The notes beneath the pieces are model-generated. The model ran no database searches, was not told where the DNA came from, and worked only from the letters and a program-made list of their open reading frames with translations. A program made the translations under genes and the position numbers. From Plectrocnemia conspersa (Eukaryota > Arthropoda > Insecta > Trichoptera > Polycentropodidae), in the NCBI GenBank assembly GCA_009617715.1, contig VTFK01000036.1, positions 248,001 to 312,000 on the forward strand: 64,000 nt of DNA, given 5' to 3'. Each line of letters begins with the position of its first letter. The first letter of the stretch is position 1. This document shows positions 1-12,110 of this stretch, in pieces.

Positions 1-1480
1 GATTAACCTATATGATAGATAGATGTGTGTTTTTCAACTTATTAGATTCCTGTTCTAATTAGAGCATATTTACAACAGATGAACGTAATCCTAGCATCGC
101 ACTACAAAAAAGTTTTGTCCGCATCTTTCGCTTTTAACCTATAATGATATGGTTTTCATCTCTCGCGTACAGTGGTAATAATATAAAATAATCTTAATTA
201 TCCTGTTATAAACTACTTTTAGAAACTTAAAAAATATTTTATACACACAGAGGAAAAAGTCGCGATGATTCTTCATTCTGACGCACTTCGATTCGTTTAC
301 TTGACTTTTGAAAATTCTTCCATAAACTCTTGTTGCATTTAAATAATTGGCAAACACTTCGCGAGATGACAAGTTGACTGACGCTTTACTGTGTTTACAA
401 TGACAAATTTACGAGGAAACGAAGTTTGCACTAATTCGCACCATTTTTTTACCTGTTGTTCCACGGCAAACATTTTCTTTTATATCTAGACAAACATTTG
501 CTTAGAAAACAACTGATCGGTTCTAGTACATCGATCGAGCAATGTCATGTGGATCATTAGCATAACTAATTGTTATAGTTTAAACGGGTTTAAGCGACAC
601 GAAGCATTGCAGTGACGCGAATAAAATTATTTTTTTAAATAAAAAAATATTTATATTCAAAGATCATAGTACATAAACATGACTTTTGTACCATTTTTTG
701 ACACAAATAATGTAAAAGATTAATTTTATATGAAATAATAATTATTATGTAAATAATTTACAGCAAAAAAATATTAGACGAAAAAAATGTCGTTACGGCC
801 AAAAGTGTCAAACTTACGAGCGTCACGGATGTCAATAAAAGGAATTTGATTTAATATTTTAATGTATTTTAATGTTATGCAAAGTTATACATTTGAGAAT
901 TAAGATACTATTTTGATAATTAGGCCATATTTGATTTGTTTTATGTCGCGGAATGTCATTTAAATTTGTAGGTTATGTGCGTGATGTAAACTCGACCAGA
1001 AACGACTGTCATCGATGCAATTATCCATAATTGCTCATTATGTATCAAGGGTATCTTTGTAAAACGAAGTTCCTTGATATGTATTTATGCATATAAATGA
1101 AACGAAGATATATTTTCAATAACCATTTTATTTTCTAATAAAAATTATATTTATTTTACAATACAAAATAAGCCACCATAATTTCCAAATAAATTAATGC
1201 ACATTTGAGGCCCATTCGGTTTATAAAAGAAAGTTAAATGGAACGTATTAAAGTGATACAAGGTGTTGGTTAAACGCCGGCGACTTACGACTGAATCATT
1301 CTATGACAAGTAAAATGCAAGAAAGTCGCCGGACGCGTCCAGAAACATAAGATTCCTTTGCTCATTATATGCATATCCGTATATTTACACAGCAAAGGTG
1401 CGATTCTTATATGAGATTACATCCGATTGTGTCCTTATATTTTAATTTGCGGTAAATTAAAATAGTATACAAAGTAAAAA
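1..1480. other. AT-rich intergenic flank, no gene seen
   Basis: No frame longer than about 80 codons with protein-like composition is present. The stretch is strongly A+T rich. A short inverted repeat pairs 1277-1286 with 1322-1332 (CCGGCGACTT against its complement) around a loop of about 35 nt in a slightly GC-richer patch (1260-1340). Its role is unknown. The right end is probably beyond the 3' end of the minus-strand MID1IP1-like gene. Confidence 0.6.
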
Positions 1481-1492
1481 ACTAACGTTATC

Positions 1493-1498
1493 TTTATT
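1493..1498 (-). terminator. Candidate poly(A) signal of the MID1IP1-like gene
   Basis: TTTATT on the plus strand reads AATAAA on the minus strand, about 220 nt beyond the stop codon at 1717-1719. It is the first canonical hexamer I noticed downstream of the gene. Cleavage would fall near 1465-1480. Further AATAAA-like hexamers near 1127-1155 could serve a longer 3' UTR. The region is AT rich, so chance hexamers are expected. Confidence 0.45.
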
Positions 1499-1716
1499 TT
1501 AATATATACATAATATAAATTTAACAACACTCTTCAAGCACACAACTCAGCCACTCTCCGACATTTGGCAATTACTTATTTCGCACACACGCAATAATTT
1601 AAAAGCGGATCTCCGCCGACCGTTTTGGTATGTTTCAACTGTACTGCGTAAAATTAAAAGAATATCACAATATGGGCGCGAGGGTATCGCAAGGAGCTGC
1701 CTGAAACGGCGACGAA

Positions 1717-2557
1717 TCACACCGGCGCTCCTACGTCTTGCTGGTAGCGCTGCGTGAGGGAGTGGGCCGCGTCGGTGAGTCCGGCGAGAGCTCGTCTCAA
1801 GCCGGCTAGGTGTCGTCTGAAGTTTTCGGCCGTGCACTCGGCTCCGGCCACTCCTCCTTCGCAATCGTCTCCGTCGACGCCGGAATCCTCCGATCCTTCC
1901 ACGCCGACGTCGCTCTCGTTATCGCTGGGCAGAGAGGCGCTGGACGAAGTGGACGCGGTGGAAGCCGTAGATGGCCGACGGACGTGTCCTTTTTTCACCG
2001 TAGTGCTCCTCTCTTTCTCTTTCGGCTCTCCGCGGTCCTTGCCCCACAGAAGCTCGACCTTAGCCGCCTTCAAGATGTTATAGAGAGCGAACAGATCTTC
2101 GGACGCCAACGGGTTGTGTTGCTGTCTGCGTCCGGACTCGGTCGCCGTCTCCGCCACTTTCAAATCCATAAGCCGGCAAGGGACGAGCACCGTTTCGTCC
2201 ATAGCGTTGACCGTCTTGACGAACTTCTCCATAGCGTTCAAGATGCTATCTTTGGAGAATTCTGTATCGTCGTGCCGGGCGATCTTGCGCAGACAATTCC
2301 TGCAAAACATCAAACGCACACATTAAAATCTACCCACATGTACAAAAATTGCTAAACTCGACCTTCAAATTTATGAAATCTATGCACATGACACATATAC
2401 GTCGAGTTGAGCAATTGAACGCGCGCGAAATGCAACTGTGCAACACTTTCTTCACAATTACTATATTTCATTTTTCGTACTTGGATGAATGAAAGAATAA
2501 AATCATCTACCTGCTATTTTCCATGTTTGCACTCAACGTATCACTGTATCCCACCAT
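1717..2557 (-). CDS. MID1IP1: MID1IP1 / Spot14 (THRSP) family protein, two coding exons
   Basis: Exon 1 is 2557-2511 (ATG at 2557-2555, donor AG|GTAGAT), intron 2510-2300 (ends TTTTGCAG), exon 2 is 2299-1717 (stop TGA 1719-1717). The join is in frame and gives 209 residues. Residues 41-56 (KFVKTVNAMDETVLVP) and 85-101 (LFALYNILKAAKVELLW) match the conserved amino-terminal helices of the Spot14/MID1IP1 family; residues 175-204 (FRRHLAGLRRALAGL...LTQRYQQ) match its carboxy-terminal helix. Residues 113-171 form a Ser/Thr- and Asp/Glu/Gly-rich linker, longer than I would expect in vertebrate relatives. In vertebrates the family binds acetyl-CoA carboxylase, promotes its polymerisation and raises fatty-acid synthesis, and MID1IP1 also binds the microtubule protein MID1; the same role here is inference. 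The frame could be extended upstream to an ATG at 2319, but that part is the intron end (polypyrimidine tract and AG). Coding GC is far above the surroundings. Family call is strong; the exon 1 assignment is good but unproven. Confidence 0.85.
2300..2510 (-). other. Intron of the MID1IP1-like gene
   Basis: A 211-nt AT-rich intron with donor GTAGAT at 2510-2505 and acceptor TTTTGCAG ending at 2300. It splits codon 16 (AG|G, arginine) after the second base. Position and phase are set by the only in-frame ATG-bearing upstream segment found next to a donor. Confidence 0.75.
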
Positions 2558-2671
2558 CTTGATATAAACTCTATCACTAACGTTGCGAAACGCGTGTTAT
2601 ATAGAAATATAAAAAACTGGGTGCGTCAGTGTCGTCTCGTGAGCGATACAGAGCGCGAACACAGAGCCCGA

Positions 2672-2711
2672 CCGAATGGTGTGGAAACCTCCCCCGCCGC
2701 GCCTTATATAT
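2672..2711 (-). promoter_or_regulatory. TATA box and probable start site of the MID1IP1-like gene
   Basis: On the minus strand the sequence at 2713-2701 reads GCATATATAAGGC, a strong TATA box. About 33 nt downstream lies CCATTC (A at 2677), an initiator-like site, giving a 5' UTR of about 120 nt before the ATG at 2557. The flanking 2600-3060 is markedly GC rich for this window and contains an inverted CCAAT-type box (GATTGGTC near 2986-2993). The short open frames in this block show no recognisable protein and are best read as promoter DNA. Confidence 0.5.
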
Positions 2712-3309
2712 GCTCGATCCGGCCGGCGAGCGCCGTCGACAGTGCGCTGATACGCCGCTCTCGGAGCGCAGAGCTAATCTCTATTTTTTTTCACGCGCCA
2801 CACTCGCAATAAAACTCGAGCTAAACGCGCCGATTCAAATTAAACGCCCCGACAAATTTATTTATATTTTTTACAATAGCAACACAGCTCTTATTGATAT
2901 TTTGCATTTTAAAAAGTTCTCCTGGCGCGGCGCATCAGCGACTCGCCTCGCGGCGCTCGAAAGTCGTACCACAATCCGAGCTCGCGATTGGTCGCACGGA
3001 TGACAGCCGGCTGCCACATTCGTTACGGGAGCGCGCCATTTTTTAAATTTGCACGAGATATACAAAAATGTAAATTGACTCGCGTCGTCCGTTATAATGG
3101 ATTTTACTCGGCGTATCGACTGAGATGATCGATGTGAACACACCTTCATTCAAATTACAGGTATATTTTGGAAAATTTATACAAGTTTCAGCATTTCTAA
3201 AAACCTATTTTAATATTTTTAGTTATACAATGTACATATTTATTTATTTAGCTAACCCAATAGTCGAAAACAATAAATAGTTATTATTTCAATACACAAA
3301 AAATATATA

Positions 3310-4353
3310 CAGCCTTGGTCATAATAATAAGGCACGGAGCGTTTTCTTGCTGGAATCGGATGGTAGCGTGGTCTGTGCTTGGAAATATTTTTCAGTAGGA
3401 GTCCATTATAGTGGATTCCAACATTGAAATATAAATATCACTATTCGTACTACTTCGCAAGTGTACAGTTTTCCTACCCCTGCTGCTGATATCCAACCCC
3501 AGACCATAACGCTTCCACCACAATATTTGATCACAATCAACAAAATATTCTTCTCTGACTCTTTTACGCACGTGTACTACATCAGGGGTCTCAAAGATTT
3601 AAAAAGTATGATTATTTTAAAAAATTATTGCTTTGAAAAAAATTGTATAAATGTTTTTTTTATATTAACCAATTTTAGTTTAAAACAACATTAAAATTGG
3701 ATTCATCAGACCTTACGACTTTCGCTCAATCTGTGATTTAGTGCCAACTTTAACATATTTATTTATTTCTAAAAGCCACGGTTTGGGACGTTTGTGTCAA
3801 CCTCTGAGCCCCACATGGTCGAGCCTTCTCACCATCCGCGAAAAAATGAATGGTTCTATGGCGATTTTAAGGGACTCGCAAACATTCGATCTTCCTAGGC
3901 AGTTGTCTTTCGTTTTCTTCCAGTTCTTGGCTTTAATTTGTAAGAACCGCATTCGTTGAACCGTTGCAAAACATTTTGGACAGCGTGTCATGAACAATTA
4001 CTGTGTTTTCTAATTTTCGATATATTCAGTCAATAATATGCAATAAAATTGTATTCGCTCTTTTAGCTTCACTTAATTCGCGTTTTTGGTAAATTTTTAA
4101 ATGTTCATATAACATTAAAAATAAATTATGAAATAAAAAAATTACAACGACAAATAAAGGTCGAAATCTAGCAACTGAACATAATGGTCACTTAAGCAAG
4201 ACTGCACAATTAGACCTGCAATCTCTTTTTAAAGCTCAAGTGAGCAATTAAAAATGACAAATTCCTTTGTATAGTTCTTAAAATTACGTTTAAAGCACTT
4301 GTAAAGAGTTACATAGCATTTTAAGGGGTGCCCCATTATTATGACCAAGGCTG
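3310..4353 (-). mobile_element. Tc1/mariner-type DNA transposon, decayed
   Basis: The two ends are inverted repeats of about 26 bp: 3310 starts CAGCCTTGGTCATAATAAT and 4353 ends with its complement, with two mismatches further in. Each end is bordered by TA (3308-3309 and 4354-4355), the target duplication used by Tc1/mariner elements. Total length is 1044 bp, shorter than an intact member. The interior carries a broken minus-strand transposase. I see no other copy in the window. Confidence 0.87.
3330..3997 (-). pseudogene. Broken Tc1-like transposase
   Basis: Minus-strand reading shows, in order, a segment ending VRRLDHVGLRG (about 3830-3797) that matches the end of the Tc1 helix-turn-helix region, then SDESNFNV (about 3715-3690) around the second catalytic Asp, then GGSVMVWGWISAAGVGKL (about 3525-3470), then FQQENAPC (about 3355-3335) around the last conserved Asp region. 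These blocks lie in different frames with several stops, and the carboxy-terminal part after QQENAPC is missing because the terminal inverted repeat follows directly. The element cannot move by its own enzyme. Family identity rests on the order and spacing of these motifs. Confidence 0.75.
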
Positions 4354-4355
4354 TA

Positions 4356-5060
4356 TAATTAAAATAATACGTAAAAAAATATTATAATTCAATGCTATGT
4401 TACACCGGATCACTGAATTCGCTTATTGCGTCAAGCAGACTTCATTTTGCTTATTTTGTACGTTGAGCAGAGTAGATAGAAGCGCTCCGGTAGTGTTTTT
4501 CGTAACTAGACCGAATGTCATTTGTCTATTGAAAAATAAATCATGAGAATGCCAAAAATGTCTAGAATTAGAAATATGACGACGTACAGGTTAGGTGCTT
4601 CTAATGATTCGAGGCAGAGAGTTATTCATGGGGTGTTCACTGTTCCGACCAACGCTCGCTCGCACCTTATATAAAAGACTCACATGAAAAACTTGTTATA
4701 GTTATTAATTATTTTATTTCATTAAATTGCAATATATCTGCCAATCTCCCGGCATAAGTTACGCGACCAGAGTATAAGTACATGGTAACGGTAATACTAT
4801 TCATACACTTCACAGAAGCTAAAAAATTGGACACTTCACTAAACGTGACGTTTCGCAACTGTCAAAAATGACATTTGGCTTAGTTCCAAATCTCATGCTT
4901 TCGGCAGATAATTTACCTAATTCATAAATGAAGCAACGGATTTGCACTTTCATTAATTGTGCAACTTTTTGCCCAACTCTTGCAAGAAGTGATTTTACCG
5001 ATTCAGTGTAACAAATATTATATTTAAAAATAGCAAAAATAGACGAATACTTTTAAATAT
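4356..5060. other. Non-coding stretch with an isolated TATA motif
   Basis: No protein-like frame. A moderately GC-richer block at 4430-4680 ends in CCTTATATAAAAGAC (about 4666-4680), which could be a TATA box, but no recognisable exon follows within the next kilobase. Confidence 0.35.
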
Positions 5061-5062
5061 AT

Positions 5063-5230
5063 CAGGGACGTCATTTGAGGAATGGGGGCAGGTGGGGGCA
5101 TTTTGAATTTGGCCAGAAAAATGCATGCTATCTAATGAAATACTATGAATTTTAATGAAATAGAAGTATTAAAAAAAACGACAATTGCCTGCCCAGTTTT
5201 TATCCCTTTCTGGTAAAAACTGAAATAACT
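5063..5230 (+). repeat. Fragment of a dispersed repeat beginning CAGGGACGTCATTTG
   Basis: The block starting CAGGGACGTCATTTG at about 5064 resembles 44185-44215 (AAGGACGTCATTTGGGG) and, inverted, 48685-48715. The part around 5120-5155 (AATGCATGC...AAATACTATGAA) also resembles the complement of 54280-54315. This points to an old dispersed element; its ends were not defined here. Confidence 0.4.
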
Positions 5231-7702
5231 AAATTTTCCCTCAAAGAAAATCTAAGGAAAGCAGTTTCAAATCCATCCCGAAAATATTTTGTAAAATATA
5301 TCATTTCAGTGAAATCATATCAGAATACATTTTCACCGATAGATATATATTTTTACTAGTGAAAATATAATTTATCTGTCAGGTGCTAATAATAATAATA
5401 TACATTTACAGACTTATCATTAATTATTTTGATGTAAAAAAAAATGTAATAAAAGAACGACTTTACGACTTTTTTTATATTTTTAGCGTTATACAAATAA
5501 TTAATATTAAGATAATTAAGCGACATCTATTAGTACCTGGACAAAGTCAGTGCATAATAGCGTTGAAATAAGGCAAAGATAATATATTCCATAGAATTAT
5601 ATCAATGCTTATCTTACAGATTTTCGAATTATCATTACGTAAATACAGTTTACATATATATTTATTAGAAAATAACAAATAGTATGTTTCCGCCCTCAAT
5701 CGTCGCATTGGCCAGATGATCAATTTATTTTAGACACTTTATTTGATTATTTTTATAAATAAAGCATCTGATTTGATGTATTATATATATGTAATATTAT
5801 AATATATATGTTACTTCGGATTTGCGTGATTAAATATAAAAGGAAAATTAGTTGGAAAACAATTAGCGAATGTTTATATTATACTTTATGCTTATAGAAT
5901 CATCTTATTAGATGCTGTTAGTATGCAAATAATATATATACAAATATTATTTATTATCATTAGAGTGTAATAGTGCTTTCGGTTCATATTTAAAGAGCTC
6001 TTATTCAATATATATAACACCATTATCGCAAATGAAAAATATAATCTTACTTTGCAAACAAGATAGCTTGACTTCTCTTTATTATTCGTATAGCAACGGG
6101 TGGTGCATTAATAAGTAGCCCGATAAAGACGCAATCGTAATATTCTAATCTAATAAAAATATGTTTTTTTGGAATCTGTTTTATAAATGTTACATTTAAA
6201 GAGATATTGATTATACCATGATAGTTAGTAATTTGCATCTGTTAGCGACGACAATGTCAATGTAGAAAAATAGTACTAGTACTATAAAATTTAAAATGAT
6301 TATTCCGGTATTAATTACACGATTGTATGACGTAAACAAGTATCATTTTATAATACTTGTTTATTTTTACCCTGTAATTTTATTGCCGATGAATATTCAA
6401 TATTCAACTTATTCAATTATCGAATAATATAAGAAAAAGAAAATCTACCAATCATCCAAATTGCTATCACTTTCCGATCTGAAGGGAATAATATAAAAAT
6501 ACAATAGATGTGATTAAGATTATGTTTGGCTTCTCAGATCGATTGATCGCTACAGATTGGACGGTTCATTAACAGTATAGATTATTTTTCTGACAATAAT
6601 ATTGTTTTGATGATATATAAATAATAAAAACATCATCGGATATCAGGTCATTCGGGCAATGCGTGATCAGATCTGATCTGAAGGCAATAAACCGAGTTTG
6701 CGGTCAGGGGTTAGGCATTGATCAGCAGATACTATATATTTTATGCAGAAACTTTTCATAAATATGGAAATATAATCTGATGGTTATCTGGCTTTTAATT
6801 ATTTTGTGGTAGAAATTACAATAATAAATAAAAGTAAATATGATATAGTTTTATAAATATAAAATTGTGAAATAGTGCTTCTAATAATTTATTTCATACT
6901 GAGATTGATCAGAAAGTTGAATCATAATCAGAAAAATATAATGCATTTATTAAAAAAAAATTATAAGTAAAGTTACTGAAGTTTTCTTTAATATAATATT
7001 GCACAATACTCCTTAAATTTATTACAAAGACATACCAAAATGATAATAACGCCTAAAACAATTCTGTTAGTGCGTATGAAATCGCATCTTTTTGTTACTA
7101 AATTTCTTGTAATAAGTACAATTAATTAATGCAAATATTACTTTATAAAAGTGTAATTTCTTCAACACAAAATCGTTTAATAATACTTTGAAAAATTTTT
7201 AAACTGAATTTTTATATATTTTTTATTTACCACATTTTTCTATAAAAAAATAGTTAATTCAAAAGTACAGTTGTATAGTCTTCTTTTCAATGGAAGATAA
7301 CAGCATATAAACATTGTTTTAAATATTTTAATTTAATATCTGAAAGGAAGAAATCTTGTATTTAATTTCTCGAGAAAGTCATTGCTAGTTTTCAAGATAG
7401 TGTTTGCGTAATAAAAACAATAAAAATATTAACAAGAATGCAATAATATATTAGTTGGACAATCAAATTATTTATAACCGGAAAATTCTGTTTCGTTTCG
7501 CTATAATATACTTGACACAAACATTTATTTTTAGGTTTGTGCGAGTTTCAATAATATGTTCAGAAAATATCTAAACAACAATGCTTTGTCTATCTGAAAT
7601 CAGAAATCGGCAGAATACAGATAATTACATAATAGACACGCAAACTGTAAAAAAAACTACTAATAGCCTAGCATCGAATAAGCATTGTTTGAAAAGTTTT
7701 GG
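5231..7702. other. AT-rich intergenic DNA, nothing recognised
   Basis: Simple-sequence-like, very AT-rich DNA with many short homopolymers. No frame resembles a known protein, and no RNA gene or transposon end was found. Confidence 0.6.
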
Positions 7703-7938
7703 TGATTATTGCGCTAACGAAAATTGCGCACAACGAAAATTCTGATCATAGATGATCAATATAGACATATATGTATATATAAGAATACGTCTCAATACAA
7801 ATATTTTACATTGTTATTATTCACTTACATTTCCTATAATTACACTTATTACAATAAACAGCAATTAGAATTAAAAGTAAAATATATTTGGCAATCAAAA
7901 AATCACATATGTTCAGAATTTTCGTGTGCGCAATAATC
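7703..7938 (+). mobile_element. Short MITE, copy 1 (terminal GATTATTGCGC)
   Basis: 236 bp with terminal inverted repeats: GATTATTGCGCTAACGAAAA at the left and its near-complement ending GCGCAATAATC at the right. A related copy lies at 20960-21255 and matches over both ends and much of the interior. No target duplication is certain. Non-coding; superfamily not assigned. Confidence 0.7.
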
Positions 7939-10900
7939 TGGTAACTATGTTCCTAATCTATTTATTAAATAAAATTTTGTTTCTCTTTTCCTTTTTGTCC
8001 TCTTAATTTTGTTTTTCTTAAGCAAAATATATAAATTACAATCTTACTATTATATATAAATTTTTCGGTCAGCGTTTGAAAAATCTTTTGCAATTATCGG
8101 ACGGTCGCCAAAAGTGGGAGCCTTAAAACAAGCTTTCACAAAGGGATGATTTTAGAGTTAAAGAAAAATCTTAATTTGACTGGCTTGTGACACTAAACCA
8201 TTTTTTTATCTTACATTGTTACCGAAGAGGCGTAAACCCAATCTATATCAACCAGATAAGTAAATACCTACATGAATTAACCCACTAATTACTAGCAACC
8301 AACGACGACCACAGTGCCTACTCTCAGACAAAAATCACTTGACGATTACAGCGAACATGCTCAGTCACAAATTATCATTATCACTTACATTTTCAATAAA
8401 TTTAGCTGCAAAAGTCACACTACTCAAATATACAAATATGAGATATTTAATTTGTCTCAAATATTCAGTTCAAAAAACTCTTAGTGATTATAGGTGACTG
8501 CTCGGCTGAACCATATATGAATATTGAAATGGAAGCGGCTGATTTTCTATGAACTTTGTTAATGTCGATTTTGCAAAGCTTCATAGTGGCAAGCTCAAGG
8601 TTAAATTCTCGTGTATTTATAAGTCAGAAATTGGGTTTTGAGTAGATGTGATTTTCTATGGCATCGTTCCGGCTTATATGTGATCGGGAAAATAAAATGA
8701 GATCAACGAAACTTCACTTATTTTATTAGGGGGAACTAAAATCCCGTTTTTATCTTAAAAAAACTGTTGTTAGACGCAGTGCATCCTGGGTTGCATCAAT
8801 CTGGCAACAATACAATTATGTAGGTTTCATTACCTACTTAAAAAAACGGTCCTTTTTGTATTGTTTGTATCCGCTGATACAGGTTCTTGGTATATTACTC
8901 TTGTATGCTAAATCGGAAGCAAAGTGGTAGTAAATAATTGGAAGAAGATCAACGATCCTTCTTTCTTTATTGGGTGATTTGGGACAGTTAAATCATAGAT
9001 AAGGCATCTCTCACTTGTAAATTTTCTGTACTTTTACCAGTCGTTTTGAATGTATTCAAATCTATTGTTAGAATGTAATATTTATTGTTACATGTGTTAC
9101 ATAAAAATATTATTTTTTAAATATTTTTAGTGCCATCAAAAATTACAATTACGAAGTTTTTGCATCAAGGTCTTTAAATAATTATTTGAGAATGTATTAT
9201 TATGTTATTTATTACATAATCTTGTTAAGATTTTCCAATGGAGCTGCTAAGTTTTATTTATATTTATTAATATTGCTACTGAATTTTTTAGACCGTGCTT
9301 TCTCGAAAAATGTAAATAAAAGTAGTACAATCTCGATATTATTTTACTATCGGTTCTTAGTACTATTCATTGAAAATTTTAATTCAACCTACGATTTTCT
9401 GACACTGTTGCCCTTTCCATTGTTTTCCATGTGTTGTTGTTCGATTCGGGTTAAATATGTAAAACGAATTACATATGTATGTAAATGTGTTTTCACCGAA
9501 TAAAAAAGCATTAAATTCAAGAAGAAATTTTAGCTAATGAAAATTAATCTTTGTATTCTACTTATTTATCGGCAGCGTTTAAGAATAAAATCTAACACAC
9601 GATCATTTGCAAAACAATAATCTTGGGTTCTTCCAATAACCGCAATAGCTCTTTGGTTTAAGGACGTATTACATAATTGCTTTACATAGGAAACGTTTAA
9701 TGGACGCGTTCAATAACATATTATTATATGAATTACGTTTTTAATTATGCAGAATGTTGAAATGCACCAAGAAAATGCGCCTTAACCCAAGAGTCAATGT
9801 ATTCGCGTTTTCTTTAACTTTTCAAATCTTGCGGTTTTAAAATGAAGCGTATATTAAACAACATAGAAAGATATTTTAAAGTTCATCAAAATCAAAAAAA
9901 GGTTCAGTTTTTTAATTCATGTTTATAACATATTTAAGTATAATTCTGAATAATAAAATAAATAAAGTTTCCTTTAATAAAAAAAAATACATTTTTTGTG
10001 TACGTAGAATGTTTTTAATTCTAATCGATTTTAGTGTACAATAACTTATTGAATAAATTATATTAAACTAAGATTAAATATTTTATACATACAATGTATA
10101 TAGAAAATTAATTTTAATAATCTTAACAGCGGTTCAAAAATATTTAATATTTATTACAGAATCTTTATTGTACGACAATATTTATTAATTAACTTTCCTC
10201 AGTCTAAGGTTAAAGTACAATTTTTTAACTCTTTTTAAATAAATTTAAATATGTATATCCTTATTTAATATCAAGCAAAAAATGTTTACGTAAAACTCGT
10301 GACTTTTTTATAAAATTAAAAAAATGTTGCTATTTATTTAATTAACACTATATATGTATGTATTATGTATAATGAAAAAACTGTATACATACAATTCGTT
10401 AAATTGTTTGTCAAAAATTCAAAGTATTGTGAAAAAACTTTTACAAAAACGTATAAAAGATAAGTATTTCTATATTTATAAACTTAAGAATTTAGTTAAT
10501 ATTAATATATTTTTTATTGATTTTCGTCAATAAATGATTTTGTGCAATTTTAGTAATTTATGGCTTGAAAGTATTTTTAATTTATACTTTTAATATACAA
10601 AATAATTAATAATATTTTTTAATAGAATAATTTGTGTCAGAATTAATTGTTAAATGAGTAACAGATTTATGTCTTTAGAAGTTTTTTTTCGGTTATGAAT
10701 ATACATACATTATGTCCTTTAATAGTTTAGAAAAAAAAATTTAACATAAAAAGTCGCTGAGCAAATAATAAACTCAGAATTTAGAGTATAACAAAATTAT
10801 TAAAGATACACGATTTATAATCTACAGTTACATCCTTAATCCTTTGAGTAGCTAGTTAATTTATAAACATTTGTTAATTTGTCAGTATACACCTGGGAAT

Positions 10901-11735
10901 GAATTATTTTGCGTATTATTTCTGTTGTTAATTATTTAATTTGCATTTACAGAAAATATTAATAAAAAAAATCAGTGATTCTAATAGTTTTATTTCTATG
11001 TTTAATTTAATTACTTTTTTGTATTTGTATGTTTTAATAATTTATTTTAACACTCTTAAATTATTACATTTTGTTATTTTACATATTTATTATATATTAT
11101 TCAATACAGAGGCTTTCAATATTTTTTATAATTTTTTTTTTTGTTTTGTTAATTTATTAATATTATTTTGTATATATATCATTTACAAAAAAGTAAAATT
11201 ATAATGTTTCATTTTTTCAGTTATATATGTAAATGGGGTACCTCAAAATATTGAAAAATCAACCGCCGTACATGTACGTCGATACTCCTCAAAGGGTTAA
11301 ACATGAAAAAGTGTCTTTCATTCGTGAATTAATTGAATATTCAATAAAACGTTAGTTTTATTAAAATAACTAAATGATTTAAAAGTTAGAACACTCTTAT
11401 ACCTCATTAGTTTCTTTAGAATCTCTGCCTGAATTACGCCACATAACTACATTCCGCTGATTTGGAATGGCAAGAGTTCAGATAACTATTAAAAAATCTT
11501 AACTCAACGTTCTAATATTTTTCATAAATATATGATTAATATAGTTTTGATCATAAGAAAATCAGAATCAATCATATTTTATAATTATTTAAATACCTTA
11601 ATGCAAAAAACATGGTAACTTACATCTTTAAAGGTTTGATTATGTAAAAGGCAAATACTGTATAGAAAAACGTATTTGTATTTTTAATATTTCTATTTCA
11701 CCAAGATTCATAGTATTTCATTAAATGTTATTTTC
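7939..11735. other. Long AT-rich intergenic stretch
   Basis: No supported gene. 8200-8900 is somewhat less AT rich with no coding frame. The small open frames at 9186-9503 and 10941-11204 are rich in Phe, Ile, Leu, Tyr and Asn, as expected from random AT-rich DNA, and match nothing known to me. Confidence 0.6.
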
Positions 11736-11740
11736 TGTTT

Positions 11741-12110
11741 AGAATCCACGTCAAAAGCAATAAAACCGCGCCGTCGCAGTGGACACGCTCGGTTATTTAG
11801 CGTTCACATTAAGATTTTTTATTTTAATTTTACGACTAATGATAATGAAGCATATCAAAACCGAATTTTGATCAATAGGAGAGCGCAAAAAACAATTATC
11901 CCTTCTCAGAAGTCAAAAATTCACGTCAAAAGCAATAAAATCGTGGCGGCGCCACCGCAGTGGGAACGCTCGTTGCCGACGGCGCCGCCACGATTTTATT
12001 GCTTTTGACGTGAATTTTTGACTTCTGAGAAGGGATAATTGTTTTTTGCGCTCTCCTATTGATCAAAATTCGGTTTGAATATACTTTGACCAACACTCTT
12101 ATATTAAAAG
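11741..12110. mobile_element. Fold-back element, copy A, perfect 96-bp inverted repeat
   Basis: 11858-11953 is an exact reverse complement of 11981-12076, separated by a 27-nt loop (11954-11980). Each arm contains the 20-nt core CACGTCAAAAGCAATAAAAT (left at 11923). A second, outer copy of the core (11747-11766, slightly changed) precedes the left arm. Sequence beyond the right arm (12077-12120) still matches the flank of the 54.5-54.9 kb copy, so the element extends past the hairpin. Partial relatives lie at 44.0-44.2 and 48.7-48.85 kb. There is no coding capacity, so it must move, if at all, with a borrowed enzyme. Superfamily unknown. Confidence 0.8.

Noticed and set aside
2301..2319. ATG at 2319 as the start of the MID1IP1-like protein
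   Set aside because: It lies in the intron end (TTTTGCAG acceptor); an in-frame ATG exon with a proper donor exists at 2557-2511.
1754..2355. Plus-strand open frames of 109 and 181 codons over the MID1IP1-like gene
   Set aside because: Antisense shadows of the GC-rich coding exon; the minus-strand product has family motifs and splice sites.
2871..3149. 92-codon minus-strand frame upstream of the gene
   Set aside because: GC-rich promoter DNA, no domain, not joined to the gene by splice sites.
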